Shown here: in pieces, positions 52,656-63,337 of the stretch
Numbering within the stretch: position 1 is the first letter of the stretch
Layout of the letters: the number at the start of each line of letters is the position of its first letter
From: Blastococcus sp. CPCC 205250
GTDB taxonomy: Bacteria > Actinomycetota > Actinomycetes > Mycobacteriales > Geodermatophilaceae
Direction of reading: 5' to 3'
DNA: 64,000 nucleotides
Assembly: GCF_019799925.1 (NCBI RefSeq)
Contig: NZ_JABGCG010000011.1
Coordinates: forward strand, 91,142 to 155,141
Notes under the pieces: generated by a model
What the model saw: the letters and a program-made list of their open reading frames with translations, nothing else
Told to the model about the DNA's origin: nothing
The model's database searches: none
Made by a program: the position numbers and the translations under genes

Positions 52656-53416
52656 CACAGGCCCTGCAGCATGCCGCCGTCGACCGGCAGCATCACGCCG
52701 GTCAGGTACGAGGCGGCGGGGGAGAGGCAGAACGCGGCGACCCGGCCGAACTCCTCGGGTCGGCCGTAGCGCGCCAGCGGGATCGCCGCCTCCGCGGCGC
52801 GGCGGGCGGCGTCGGGGTCGGCACTGCGGCCGTCGATGTCGAGGATGCGGTCGGTGGCGATCCGGCCGGGCAGCAGCCCGAAGACGCGGATGCCCCGGGG
52901 CCCCAGCTCGGTGGCCAGCGACTTCGCGGTCATGGCCAGCCCGGGGCGCAGGCCGTTGGAGATCGCCAGGTGCGGGATCGGCTCGCGCACCGAGGTGGAG
53001 AGGACCAGCCCGATCGCGGCGCCCTCGCCGAGCACGGGCACCAGCGCCCGGACCAGGCGCAGGGTGCCGAGCAGCACCGAGTCGACCGCCGCCCGCCAGT
53101 CCTCCTCCGAGGAGTCGAGCACGGTGCCCGGTGCCGGCCCGCCGACGCTGACCAGCGCGCCGTCCAGCCGGCCGAGCTGCTCGCGGCCCTCGGTGACGAG
53201 CCGCCCGGCCGCGGCGGGGTCGGCCAGGTCGGCCGTCGTCCCGAAGGCGTGGGGCGGGCCGCCCAGCTCGCCGGCGGCCCGCGCGACCGAGTCGGGCGTG
53301 CGGGAGCTGACCAGCACCCGCGCGCCGTCGTCGACCAGGGCCCGGGCGGCCGCGAACCCCAGTCCCCGGCTCGCGCCGGTGAGCAGGTAGCCGCGGCCGC
53401 CCAGGCCCAGGTCCAT
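52652..53416 (-). CDS. Short-chain dehydrogenase/reductase with atypical active site
   Basis: A 254-residue SDR. The cofactor motif TGASRGLG is at residues 13-20, and the C-terminus ASYLTGVMLPVDGGM is typical of the classical family. The catalytic YxxxK is replaced: at the aligned position the protein has SNGLR (Ser153, Arg157), although the upstream Ser region (LSTSV) is present. A separate SDR subgroup with this kind of change exists, so it is probably not a pseudogene. ATG is 7 bases after acnA; it is likely cotranscribed with acnA and the chelatase gene. Confidence 0.88.
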   Translation of the reverse strand: MDLGLGGRGYLLTGASRGLGFAAARALVDDGARVLVSSRTPDSVARAAGELGGPPHAFGTTADLADPAAAGRLVTEGREQLGRLDGALVSVGGPAPGTVLDSSEEDWRAAVDSVLLGTLRLVRALVPVLGEGAAIGLVLSTSVREPIPHLAISNGLRPGLAMTAKSLATELGPRGIRVFGLLPGRIATDRILDIDGRSADPDAARRAAEAAIPLARYGRPEEFGRVAAFCLSPAASYLTGVMLPVDGGMLQGLW

Positions 53417-53423
53417 CAGGCGG

Positions 53424-56264
<2,841 letters not shown>

Positions 56265-56451
56265 TCTTCTGCGCCTACCCCTCGCCGGTTGCGTCGCGGC
56301 GTTCCCGTCGCGCTCGTTGCCACCCCCGATCATCCCAGCCCCCGCGGGCGCGTGCGCAGGTGAGGCGACCCTTCCCTCACCCGTGACGTCGCCCACGCCG
56401 GGACGCGCCCGGGAGGGCGGGACGGGCGCGGCACGGTCGGCCGACCCCTCC

Positions 56452-56457
56452 TACGGT
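56452..56457 (+). promoter_or_regulatory. -10 box (TACGGT) of the sirtuin gene; leaderless start predicted
   Basis: TACGGT ends 7 bases before the GTG at 56465. It is in the 200-base divergent region between acnA and the sirtuin gene. Confidence 0.5.
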
Positions 56458-56464
56458 GGACGGC

Positions 56465-57220
56465 GTGACCGGCGCCGTCCCCGATCCGCTGCCCGACTGG
56501 CTGACCGCCGCCCGTCGGGTCACCGTGCTCACCGGAGCAGGTGTCTCCACCGACAGCGGCATCCCGGACTACCGCGGCCCGAACGGGGTGTGGACCCGCG
56601 ACCCCGACACGGAGAAGCTCGTGACGCTGTCCTACTACGTGTCCGACCCCGACATCCGCCGCCGGGCCTGGCTGATGCGCCGCGACCTCCGGGTCGGCGA
56701 CGTGCGGCCCAACGCCGCCCACCTCGCCCTCGTCGACCTCGAGCGCCAGGGGCGCCTGCGGGCCCTCGTCACCCAGAACGTCGACGGCCTGCACCAGGCC
56801 GCCGGGTCCTCGCCGGGCCTGGTGCTCGAGGTGCACGGCACCGTGCACGAGGTCGAGTGCCTCTCCTGCGGGGACCGGACGACGACGGCGGAGGCGCTGG
56901 CGAGGATCGACGCGGGGGAGCCCGACCCCGCGTGCCGGGTCTGCGGCGGGATCCTCAAGACGGCGACGATCAGCTTCGGCCAGGCCCTCGACGCTCCCGT
57001 GTTCGACGCGGCCGTCGCCGCCGCGGCCGACTGCGACGTCTTCCTCGCCGTCGGCACCTCGCTGGGCGTGCACCCGGTCGCGGGGCTCACGGACGTCGCG
57101 GCGGCGACCGGCGCGCGGGTCGTCGTCGTCAACGCCGAGCCGACGCCGTACGACTCCCTGGCCGACCTCGTCGTGCGGGAGCCGATCGGCACCGCCCTGC
57201 CCCGGCTGGTCGGGGCGTGA
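56465..57220 (+). CDS. NAD-dependent protein deacetylase (sirtuin)
   Basis: A 251-residue Sir2 family protein. NAD-binding GAGVSTDSGIPDYRG is near residue 25, TQNVDGLH near 105, and catalytic His in EVHGTVHEVE. The zinc ribbon is CLSC and CRVC. It removes acyl groups from lysines, for example on acyl-CoA synthetases. GTG at 56465 gives the leaderless arrangement. The stop overlaps the next gene, starting a three-gene overlapping operon. Confidence 0.93.
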   Translation: MTGAVPDPLPDWLTAARRVTVLTGAGVSTDSGIPDYRGPNGVWTRDPDTEKLVTLSYYVSDPDIRRRAWLMRRDLRVGDVRPNAAHLALVDLERQGRLRALVTQNVDGLHQAAGSSPGLVLEVHGTVHEVECLSCGDRTTTAEALARIDAGEPDPACRVCGGILKTATISFGQALDAPVFDAAVAAAADCDVFLAVGTSLGVHPVAGLTDVAAATGARVVVVNAEPTPYDSLADLVVREPIGTALPRLVGA

Positions 57221-57552
57221 GCGAGGCGGCGCGGCCGGACCGGGAGCGGCTGCTGGCCCGCTACCGGGAGCTCGTCCTGGGCGAGCTCCCGCGCCGCGCC
57301 CGGGAGGGGCGCTGGGTCGTGACCGCCGACCACTGCTTCGGGCGGATCGTGCTCGACACCGTGGTGGGCGGCCGCTGGTACGACGCGCTGGACCGGCGGC
57401 GCTCCCCGGCGTTCGCGCAGCTCGACGACGAGCGGCTGGCCGCGGGCGTCGCCCTGGCCGAGCGGATCCTGGCCGAGGGCGACCCCCTGCTGCGCGAGCT
57501 CGACGCGCAGAGCCTCGCCTGGCGCGGCAAGCGGCAGAAGCAGGTCCGGTGA
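57217..57552 (+). CDS. Uncharacterised 111-residue protein
   Basis: A soluble protein with a conserved-looking centre (TADHCFGRIVLDTVVGGRWY) and end (LDAQSLAWRGKRQKQ). I have the impression of a widespread actinobacterial family, but cannot name a function. GTG at 57217 overlaps the sirtuin stop, and its own stop overlaps the following membrane-protein gene. Coupling to a sirtuin is the only functional hint. Confidence 0.75.
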   Translation: MSEAARPDRERLLARYRELVLGELPRRAREGRWVVTADHCFGRIVLDTVVGGRWYDALDRRRSPAFAQLDDERLAAGVALAERILAEGDPLLRELDAQSLAWRGKRQKQVR

Positions 57553-57971
57553 CGCTGCTCGTCGTGCACCTGGCGCTGTTCGCGGCCTACGCCGGGTTCC
57601 AGTGGACCGTGCGGGTCCTGGTGTACCCGCAGATGACGATGGTGCCGCCGGAGGCGTTCCCCGCCTACGAGCACCGGCACCAGCGGCTGGTCACCCGGGT
57701 GGTCGGGCCGCTGTTCGCCGGGCAGGCGGTCACCACGCTGTGGCTGCTGGTCGACCGCCCGGCCGGGGCGCCGCTGCTCGCCGTCCTCGCGTCGGCGGCG
57801 TGCCTGGCCGTCGTCCTCGAGCTGACCGCGCTGGGCGCCGTGCCGCAGCACCGGCGGCTGGACCGCGGGTGGGACCCGGTGGTGCACCGCCGGCTGGTGC
57901 ACGTGGACACGATGCGGGCGCTGACCGCGACGGTCGGCGTCGGGACGGCGCTCTGGCTCGTGCTCGCCTGA
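57549..57971 (+). CDS. Four-helix membrane protein, unknown function
   Basis: A 140-residue protein with four predicted helices. It begins LLVVHLALFAAYAGFQWTVR and has a periplasmic or cytosolic His/Arg-rich stretch (YEHRHQRLVTRVVG) and HRRLVHVDTMRALTATVG near the C-terminus. Conserved His and Arg between helices resemble small DUF1772-like membrane proteins, but this is weak. It ends one base before a strong terminator. Confidence 0.72.
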   Translation: MTLLVVHLALFAAYAGFQWTVRVLVYPQMTMVPPEAFPAYEHRHQRLVTRVVGPLFAGQAVTTLWLLVDRPAGAPLLAVLASAACLAVVLELTALGAVPQHRRLDRGWDPVVHRRLVHVDTMRALTATVGVGTALWLVLA

Positions 57972-58001
57972 GCGGCCCGGCTCCGCGGGGAGCCGGGCCG
58001 C
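57972..58001. terminator. Strong bidirectional terminator
   Basis: GCGGCCCGGCTCC and its exact complement form a 13-bp stem around GCGG. It lies between the sirtuin operon and the convergent FAD oxidoreductase gene. Confidence 0.85.
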
Positions 58002-58013
58002 GCGGGGAGGTGC

Positions 58014-59393
58014 TCAGCCGACGACGTGGCCGTGGGTGAACAGCCCGGCCGGGTCGACCCGCCGCTTCACCGCGAGCAGCCGCTGCCGGTCGGCGTCGTC
58101 CCACAGGCCGGCCACCTGCGCCGCGGACACCGACCCGGCGAAGTTGAGCAGCGACCGGCCGGTCGACCACGGGGCGAGCGCGGCCACGACGGAGTCGACG
58201 ACCGCCGGCACGACGCCGGCGACCGGCGGGGACATGGGCCCGAGCACCCAGCAGGAGAAGGCGGCGTCCCGCCCGGCGACGGCGTTGGGGACGGCGGCCG
58301 GCCGCGCGACCGCACCGCCGAGGTGCCGCAGCTCCACCAGCATGAGGGGCACCTCGACGTCCGGGCCGGCGGCGGCCAGCAGCGCGTCGACGGTGTCCGC
58401 GGTGAGCTCGCGCAGCAGCGTGCCGCGGTCGTGGACGGGCATCGGGTCGGTCGGGTCCATGTGGATGGCGTCGACCGCGGCGAAGGGCATCTCGCCGACC
58501 CCGTCGAGCAGCGCCGGCGCCACCGCGCGCATGGGCGCGACCAGCGCGGCGCCCTCCTCCGCGCTCCCCAGGTGGGCCACGCGCAGGTGCACGACCGTCT
58601 GCCCCCGCAGCGGCTCGGGGAGGGCCGGGTCCGGCGGCAGCCGCAGCACGGCGATCGACGTCGTCGTCTCCTCGGGCAGGGTCGGGGCCCAGGCCCGGTA
58701 GGCGTGCAGCAGGTCGGCGGCGGCCGAGCCGGGGAAGAACACGCCGCCGCCGTGGAGCCGGGCCACCGGCACGAGGTCCACCTCCAGCGCGGTGACGATC
58801 CCGAAGCTGCCCTTGCCGCCGCGCAGTGCCCAGAACAGCTCCGGGTCGGTGCCGGCGTCGACCGTGTGCACCCGGCCGTCGCCGGTGACGATCTCGGCGC
58901 GGCGGACGTGGTCGGCGGCGAACCCGTACTTCCGGGCGAGGGGCCCGAGGCCGCCGCCGAGGGTGTAACCGACCGCGCCGACGTCCGAGGACGACCCGGA
59001 CAGCGGCGCGAGACCGTGCGGGGCGGCGGCGTCGATGACCGCGCGCCAGCGGGTGCCGGCGCCGATGCGGGCGGTGCGGGCGGCGGGGTCGACCGTCACC
59101 TCGTCCATGCGGGAGGTGGTCACCAGCAGGGAACCCGGCAGCGCCGACGTCAGGCCGTGGCCGGTCGCCTGGACGGCGACCGTCAGGCCGTGCGCGGCGG
59201 CGAACCGCACGGCCGCGGCGACGTCGCCGGCGCACGTGGCGCCGACGACCACGGCCGGGTCCGGGGTGAACGTGGTGGTGAAGGGGGCGACCTCGGCGGC
59301 CAGGCGGGGGTCGCCGGGCAGCAGGACGGGGCCGGCGACGGCGCGCTCGAGCTCGGCGACGGGGAGCAGGCGGGTGGGGGCGGTGAGGGTCAT
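58014..59393 (-). CDS. FAD-linked oxidoreductase (BBE/PCMH type)
   Basis: A 459-residue flavoprotein. The PCMH-type FAD domain has ATGHG near residue 77, with the His that forms the 8-alpha-histidyl link. GSSSDVGAVGYTLGGGLG follows; the second covalent Cys of bicovalent enzymes is Ser here, so one link is expected. The C-terminal berberine-bridge segment is short (LNFAGS, RVDPAGLFTHGH). No secretion signal. ATG has ACGGAG upstream; it lies 40 bases after the RidA gene, in one operon. The substrate is unknown; relatives oxidise sugars or natural products. Confidence 0.9.
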   Translation of the reverse strand: MTLTAPTRLLPVAELERAVAGPVLLPGDPRLAAEVAPFTTTFTPDPAVVVGATCAGDVAAAVRFAAAHGLTVAVQATGHGLTSALPGSLLVTTSRMDEVTVDPAARTARIGAGTRWRAVIDAAAPHGLAPLSGSSSDVGAVGYTLGGGLGPLARKYGFAADHVRRAEIVTGDGRVHTVDAGTDPELFWALRGGKGSFGIVTALEVDLVPVARLHGGGVFFPGSAAADLLHAYRAWAPTLPEETTTSIAVLRLPPDPALPEPLRGQTVVHLRVAHLGSAEEGAALVAPMRAVAPALLDGVGEMPFAAVDAIHMDPTDPMPVHDRGTLLRELTADTVDALLAAAGPDVEVPLMLVELRHLGGAVARPAAVPNAVAGRDAAFSCWVLGPMSPPVAGVVPAVVDSVVAALAPWSTGRSLLNFAGSVSAAQVAGLWDDADRQRLLAVKRRVDPAGLFTHGHVVG

Positions 59394-59433
59394 GGCGGAA
59401 CTCCGTTCGAGGGGTGGGGGAGGAGGAGCGGGC

Positions 59434-59844
59434 TCAGCGCCCGGCGGTGACCTCGAGCTCGACGGTCATCCCGGGGATGGCCAGCCGGGAGACACCGAGG
59501 AGGGTCGTGGGCGGGGTGGCGCCGACGGCGGCGAGCCGCTCGCCGAGCACGTCGTAGGCGGCGAGGACGGCGTCGACGTCGGTGGCGTAGACGGTCAGCC
59601 GCAGCACGTCGGTGAGGTCCATGCCGCCGGCGGCGAGCACGGCCTCGACGTTGGCCAGGGCCAGGGCCAGCTGCGCGGGGACGTCGTCCTCGTGCAGGAG
59701 GGCGCCGTCGCCGTCGACCGGGCCCTGGCCGGCGAGGGTCAGCAGGCGGGCCGGTGCCGGCCGGAGCTGCCCCTGGTCGAAGCCGAAGGCGGCGTTCCAG
59801 GTTGTGGGGTTGATCCGCTCGACCGGAGCGGGAGGGGCTGTCAT
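59434..59844 (-). CDS. RidA/YjgF family protein
   Basis: A 136-residue trimeric RidA-type protein (LTLAGQGPVDGDG, ALALANVEAVLAAGGMDLTDVL, LGVSRLAIPGMTVELEVTA). Canonical RidA has Arg105 for imine hydrolysis; here the end motif is LAIPGMTVELEV rather than RVARLPRDALVEIE, which suggests another subgroup. It is first in the operon with the FAD oxidoreductase and divergent from a LuxR regulator. Confidence 0.88.
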   Translation of the reverse strand: MTAPPAPVERINPTTWNAAFGFDQGQLRPAPARLLTLAGQGPVDGDGALLHEDDVPAQLALALANVEAVLAAGGMDLTDVLRLTVYATDVDAVLAAYDVLGERLAAVGATPPTTLLGVSRLAIPGMTVELEVTAGR

Positions 59845-59903
59845 GGCGACGAACCTGGCGCCCGCCGCGCCGCCGGCCCATCCCAGCGACCTGGGGAGTT
59901 CGA

Positions 59904-59921
59904 CCCCCAGGTTCCTGGGGG
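59904..59921. promoter_or_regulatory. 18-bp palindrome between the RidA and LuxR-type genes
   Basis: CCCCCAGG-TT-CCTGGGGG is a perfect palindrome. A second half site (ACCTGGGG at 59889-59896) lies upstream and can also pair with it. Its position in the 114-base divergent region suggests the operator of the LuxR-type regulator. Confidence 0.55.
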
Positions 59922-59958
59922 TACCGGCGCGCCCCCGCCCGGGCCACACTGACCGGCC

Positions 59959-61104
59959 GTGACGACGATGCTGGCCGAGCGGGTGCGCGCGCAGGTCGAC
60001 GGGCTGGCGGCCAGCGGCCTGGACGCCGACACGTTCACCGCCACCGCGTTCGACGTGCTGCGCCGGGCGGTGCCCTTCGTGGCCGGGTGCGTCGGTACCG
60101 CCGACCCGGCCACCGGCCTGATCACCGGGACGGTGAAGTACGGGGGGCTGACCGACGCCACCGACGACGAGTGGGCGCACTACGAGTACGAGGTCGAGGA
60201 CCCGTCGTCCTTCCTGCGGGTGGCCCGGCTGCCCGGCGGGGTGCTCGGGCTGTCGGCGCAGGACGGCGGGGCGGTCGGCCGGTCGCCGCGGTTCCAGGAC
60301 TTCATGCGGCCGGTGTGGGGCTTCGACGACGAGGTCCGCCTCGCGCTGCGCGCCGACGACCACACGTGGGGCTTCATGGCCCTGTTCCGCGACGGGGCCG
60401 GCGCGTTCACCGGCGCCGACCAGGCGTTCCTCAGCGGCGTCGCGCCGTCCCTGGCCACCGGCCTGCGCGCCGGGCTGCTGGTCACCGCGGCGGGCCGGGC
60501 GCCGGAGGTGGACGGCCCGGCGGTCCTGGTCGTCGACGCCTCCGGTGACGTGGCGTCGGCGAGCCTGGGCGCCGAGGCGCGGGTGGCCGACCTGGGGGGC
60601 GGGCCGCTGGGCCGCACGCCGCTGCCGATGGCCCTGCTCACCCTGGTCCGCGCCGCGCGGCGGGCCACCACCGACGGCCGCCCGGCGGTGCCGCGCATGC
60701 GGCTGCGCACCCTGTCGGGGCACTGGGTGGTCGCGCACGCCTCGCCGCTGGTCGCCCGCGACGGGGGCGGCACCGACGTCGTCGTCACCATCGAGGAGGC
60801 GCGGCCGCCGGAGATCGTGCCCCTGGTGGTCGCGGCCTTCGGGCTGACCCCGCGGGAGCGCGACGTCGTCGGGCTCGTCCTGCAAGGGGTGGACACCACC
60901 GCCATCGGCCGGGCGCTGCACCTGTCGGCCTACACGGTCCAGGACCACCTGAAGTCGATCTTCACCAAGGCGGGGGTGCGCAGCCGCCGCGAGCTCACCG
61001 CCCGCGTCTTCTACGACCAGTACGCGCCACGCCTTGCCGCCGGCGCCGACGTCGGCCCCTCGGGCTGGTTCGCGGGGGCTGCCGGACCGGCCGGGGGCCA
61101 CTAA
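59959..61104 (+). CDS. LuxR-family transcriptional regulator with GAF-like sensor
   Basis: A 381-residue regulator. The N-terminal ~180 residues resemble a GAF-type sensor (FDVLRRAVPFVAGCVGTADP, WGFMALFRDGAGAFTGADQAFL). The C-terminal LuxR helix-turn-helix is near 295-355 (GLTPRERDVVGLVLQG, TVQDHLKSIFTKAG, SRRELTARVF). GTG at 59959 is preceded by CACACT, 8 bases away. It is divergent from the RidA-FAD operon, and its TAA lies inside the -10 of the next gene. Confidence 0.9.
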   Translation: MTTMLAERVRAQVDGLAASGLDADTFTATAFDVLRRAVPFVAGCVGTADPATGLITGTVKYGGLTDATDDEWAHYEYEVEDPSSFLRVARLPGGVLGLSAQDGGAVGRSPRFQDFMRPVWGFDDEVRLALRADDHTWGFMALFRDGAGAFTGADQAFLSGVAPSLATGLRAGLLVTAAGRAPEVDGPAVLVVDASGDVASASLGAEARVADLGGGPLGRTPLPMALLTLVRAARRATTDGRPAVPRMRLRTLSGHWVVAHASPLVARDGGGTDVVVTIEEARPPEIVPLVVAAFGLTPRERDVVGLVLQGVDTTAIGRALHLSAYTVQDHLKSIFTKAGVRSRRELTARVFYDQYAPRLAAGADVGPSGWFAGAAGPAGGH

Positions 61105-61107
61105 CGT
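61102..61107 (+). promoter_or_regulatory. -10 box (TAACGT) of the acyl-CoA synthetase gene
   Basis: TAACGT begins with the TAA stop of the LuxR-type gene and ends 7 bases before the ATG at 61115, predicting a leaderless start. Confidence 0.5.
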
Positions 61108-61114
61108 CCCGACC

Positions 61115-62650
61115 ATGCGCGTGCCCCTGACGACCCGCGACTTCCTCGACCGCGCCGAGCTGGTCTACGGCGACCGCGTCGGGATCGTGGACGAGCCGAA
61201 CCAGCCGGCCCCGTCGCTCGGCGACGTGACGTGGCGGGAGGTGGCCCGGCGCGGACGCGCCCTGCAGGCCGGCCTCGACGAGCTCGGGGTCGGCGCCGGG
61301 GAGCGCGTCGCGGTGGTGAGCCACAACGCGGCCCGGCTGCTCGAGGTGCTCCTCGCGGTGCCGTCGTCGGGCCGGGTGGCCGTGCCGATCAACTTCCGGC
61401 TGTCGCAGGAGGAGGTCCGCTACATCGTCGGGCACTGCGGCGCCCGGGTGCTGATGGTCGACCCCGAGCTGCGCGACTCGCTGAGCGGCGTCTCCGCCGA
61501 GCACTGCCTGGGCACCGGCGACGAGTACGAGCAGCTGCTGCGCTTCGACACCGAGCCGGTGCCGTGGGCCGAGCCCGACGAGGACGCCACGGCGACCATC
61601 AACTACACGAGCGGGACGACGGCGCGGCCCAAGGGCGTGCAGATGACCCACCGCAACGAGTGGGTCAACGCGGTCACCTTCGGCATGCACATGCAGGTGA
61701 GCGACCGCGACGTCTACCTGCACACGCTGCCGATGTTCCACTGCAACGGCTGGGGCCTGCCGTACTCCATGGCCGCGGTCGGCGCCAAGCAGGTGGTGCT
61801 GCGCAAGGTCGACGGCGCGGAGATCCTCCGCCGGGTCGAGCAGCACGGCGTCACCGTGATGGCCGGGGCGCCGGCGGTGTGGAACGCCGTCCTGGAGGCC
61901 GCCGAGCAGTGGGACGGCGAGATCCCGGGGCGCGACCGCGTGCGGGTGATCGTCGCCGGCGCGCCGCCACCGTCGCGGACGATCGGCCGCATCGAGGCCG
62001 AGCTCGGCTGGGAGTTCAACCAGATCTACGGCCTGACCGAGACCGCGCCGCTGCTGACGATCAACCGGCCGCGCGCCGAGTACGACGACCTGGCGCCCGA
62101 GGAGCGTGCGAAGCGGCTCTCCCGCGCGGGGGTGCCCGCGCTGGGGACGCGGCTGTCGACCAGCGAGTCGGGGGAGGTGCTGGCGCAGGGGAACACGGTG
62201 CTGGCCGGTTACTGGGAGAACCCGGACGCGTCGGGGGAGGCCCTCGAGGGCGGCTGGTTCCACACCGGGGACGGCGGCTCGATCGACGACGGCGGCTACC
62301 TCACGATCTCCGACCGGAAGAAGGACGTGATCATCACCGGCGGGGAGAACGTCTCCTCGATCGAGGTCGAGGACGTCGTCTTCAGCCACCCCGCCGTCGC
62401 CGAGGTCGCCGTGATCGGCGTGCCCGACGACAAGTGGGGCGAGATGGTCACCGCGATCGTGGTGCTGGCCGAGGGGGAGCAGGCCGACGAGGCCGCGATC
62501 ATCGCCCACTGCCGCGGGAAGCTCGCCGGCTACAAGGTGCCCAAGCGGGTCGAGTTCCGCGACGAGCTCGCCCGCACCGCCACCGGCAAGATCCAGAAGT
62601 TCAAGCTGCGCGAGAGCTTCTGGGCCGATTCCGAGCGCCAGGTGAACTGA
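61115..62650 (+). CDS. Acyl-CoA synthetase (AMP-forming)
   Basis: A 511-residue ANL superfamily enzyme. The P-loop-like motif is NYTSGTTARPKGV near residue 165. QIYGLTETAP and the hinge and nucleotide motifs GWFHTGDGGSID and SDRKKDVIITGGENVSS follow. The acetylatable Lys motif is TATGKIQKFKLRE at the C-terminus. It activates a fatty or aromatic acid to its CoA ester; chain-length preference is unknown. The terminal Lys is the residue that sirtuins regulate in this family, and a sirtuin is encoded 4 kb upstream. Confidence 0.93.
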   Translation: MRVPLTTRDFLDRAELVYGDRVGIVDEPNQPAPSLGDVTWREVARRGRALQAGLDELGVGAGERVAVVSHNAARLLEVLLAVPSSGRVAVPINFRLSQEEVRYIVGHCGARVLMVDPELRDSLSGVSAEHCLGTGDEYEQLLRFDTEPVPWAEPDEDATATINYTSGTTARPKGVQMTHRNEWVNAVTFGMHMQVSDRDVYLHTLPMFHCNGWGLPYSMAAVGAKQVVLRKVDGAEILRRVEQHGVTVMAGAPAVWNAVLEAAEQWDGEIPGRDRVRVIVAGAPPPSRTIGRIEAELGWEFNQIYGLTETAPLLTINRPRAEYDDLAPEERAKRLSRAGVPALGTRLSTSESGEVLAQGNTVLAGYWENPDASGEALEGGWFHTGDGGSIDDGGYLTISDRKKDVIITGGENVSSIEVEDVVFSHPAVAEVAVIGVPDDKWGEMVTAIVVLAEGEQADEAAIIAHCRGKLAGYKVPKRVEFRDELARTATGKIQKFKLRESFWADSERQVN

Positions 62651-62721
62651 CGCCGTAGTCGGCGGCCGGTCTGGCCTCGGACACGTCACGCCGATCGTCG
62701 GGGCGACCGATACGGGTTGCT

Positions 62722-63057
62722 GTGACCAGCGGGCGTCGAATGGCGGGTGCGGTGCTGCTGAGCGCAGCGCTGGCGGGCTGCGCGGGTGGCCCGATGGCCG
62801 TGCCGGTTCCGGACCCACGGTCGCCCGATGCCTCGGAGCGGCTGGCCGCGATGATGCTCGCGCACGGGGAACTCGGGTTCGGGATGGACCGGCGCGGAGC
62901 CGTCCAGACCGCGACGACCGTCTGCGACCTGATCCGGAACGGACTCCGGACGCGCGACGAGATCGTGCAGGAGCGGACCCGCATGAACGACATCGACGGG
63001 GACGCGTTCGTGGACGCCATCGCGTTGTACGCCTGTCCGGAGCAGTACACCGCGTAG
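62722..63057 (+). CDS. Small lipoprotein, DUF732-like
   Basis: A 111-residue protein with a lipoprotein signal (MAGAVLLSAALAGC). The mature part has TVCDLIRNGLRTRDEIVQE and AIALYACPEQY, with two Cys that could form a disulfide. The pattern resembles the actinobacterial DUF732 family of small secreted proteins. GTG at 62722 has little ribosome site. Function unknown. Confidence 0.75.
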   Translation: MTSGRRMAGAVLLSAALAGCAGGPMAVPVPDPRSPDASERLAAMMLAHGELGFGMDRRGAVQTATTVCDLIRNGLRTRDEIVQERTRMNDIDGDAFVDAIALYACPEQYTA

Positions 63058-63298
63058 CCGGGTGAGTGCCCCCCTGCGGGGTCCGCGTCCTGCGCCTCTC
63101 CGCGCCAGGTGCGCGAGCGCGCGGGGGCTCGGCCGTTGCTGCCGCTCGCGACGCCGTCTCGCCGCCGGACACAGGAGTGCTGACGACCACCTCTGCCATC
63201 CGCGGAGCGTGGGGCCCGCCGGCTGTCAATCGGTGTCGCGGAGCTGTGGATGGCCGGCTGACCTGGGGAAACGCGTCGCAGGTGCCGGTGAGATCCGC

Positions 63299-63319
63299 TA
63301 GAATCGAACACACATTCGA
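63299..63319 (+). promoter_or_regulatory. -10 box (TAGAAT) overlapping a LexA/SOS-box-like operator
   Basis: TAGAAT (63299-63304) is joined to TCGAAC-ACAC-ATTCGA (63304-63319). This matches the actinobacterial SOS box TCGAAC-N4-GTTCGA with one mismatch, and sits where LexA would block initiation. The start codon is 19 bases downstream. The 280-base gap before this gene holds nothing else recognisable. Confidence 0.65.
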
Positions 63320-63337
63320 AGCGGTCCGGGAGGCGTG

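Noticed and set aside
58014..59393. Bicovalent flavin enzyme
   Set aside because: The His site is present, but the position of the second Cys is Ser, so only a single covalent link is supported.
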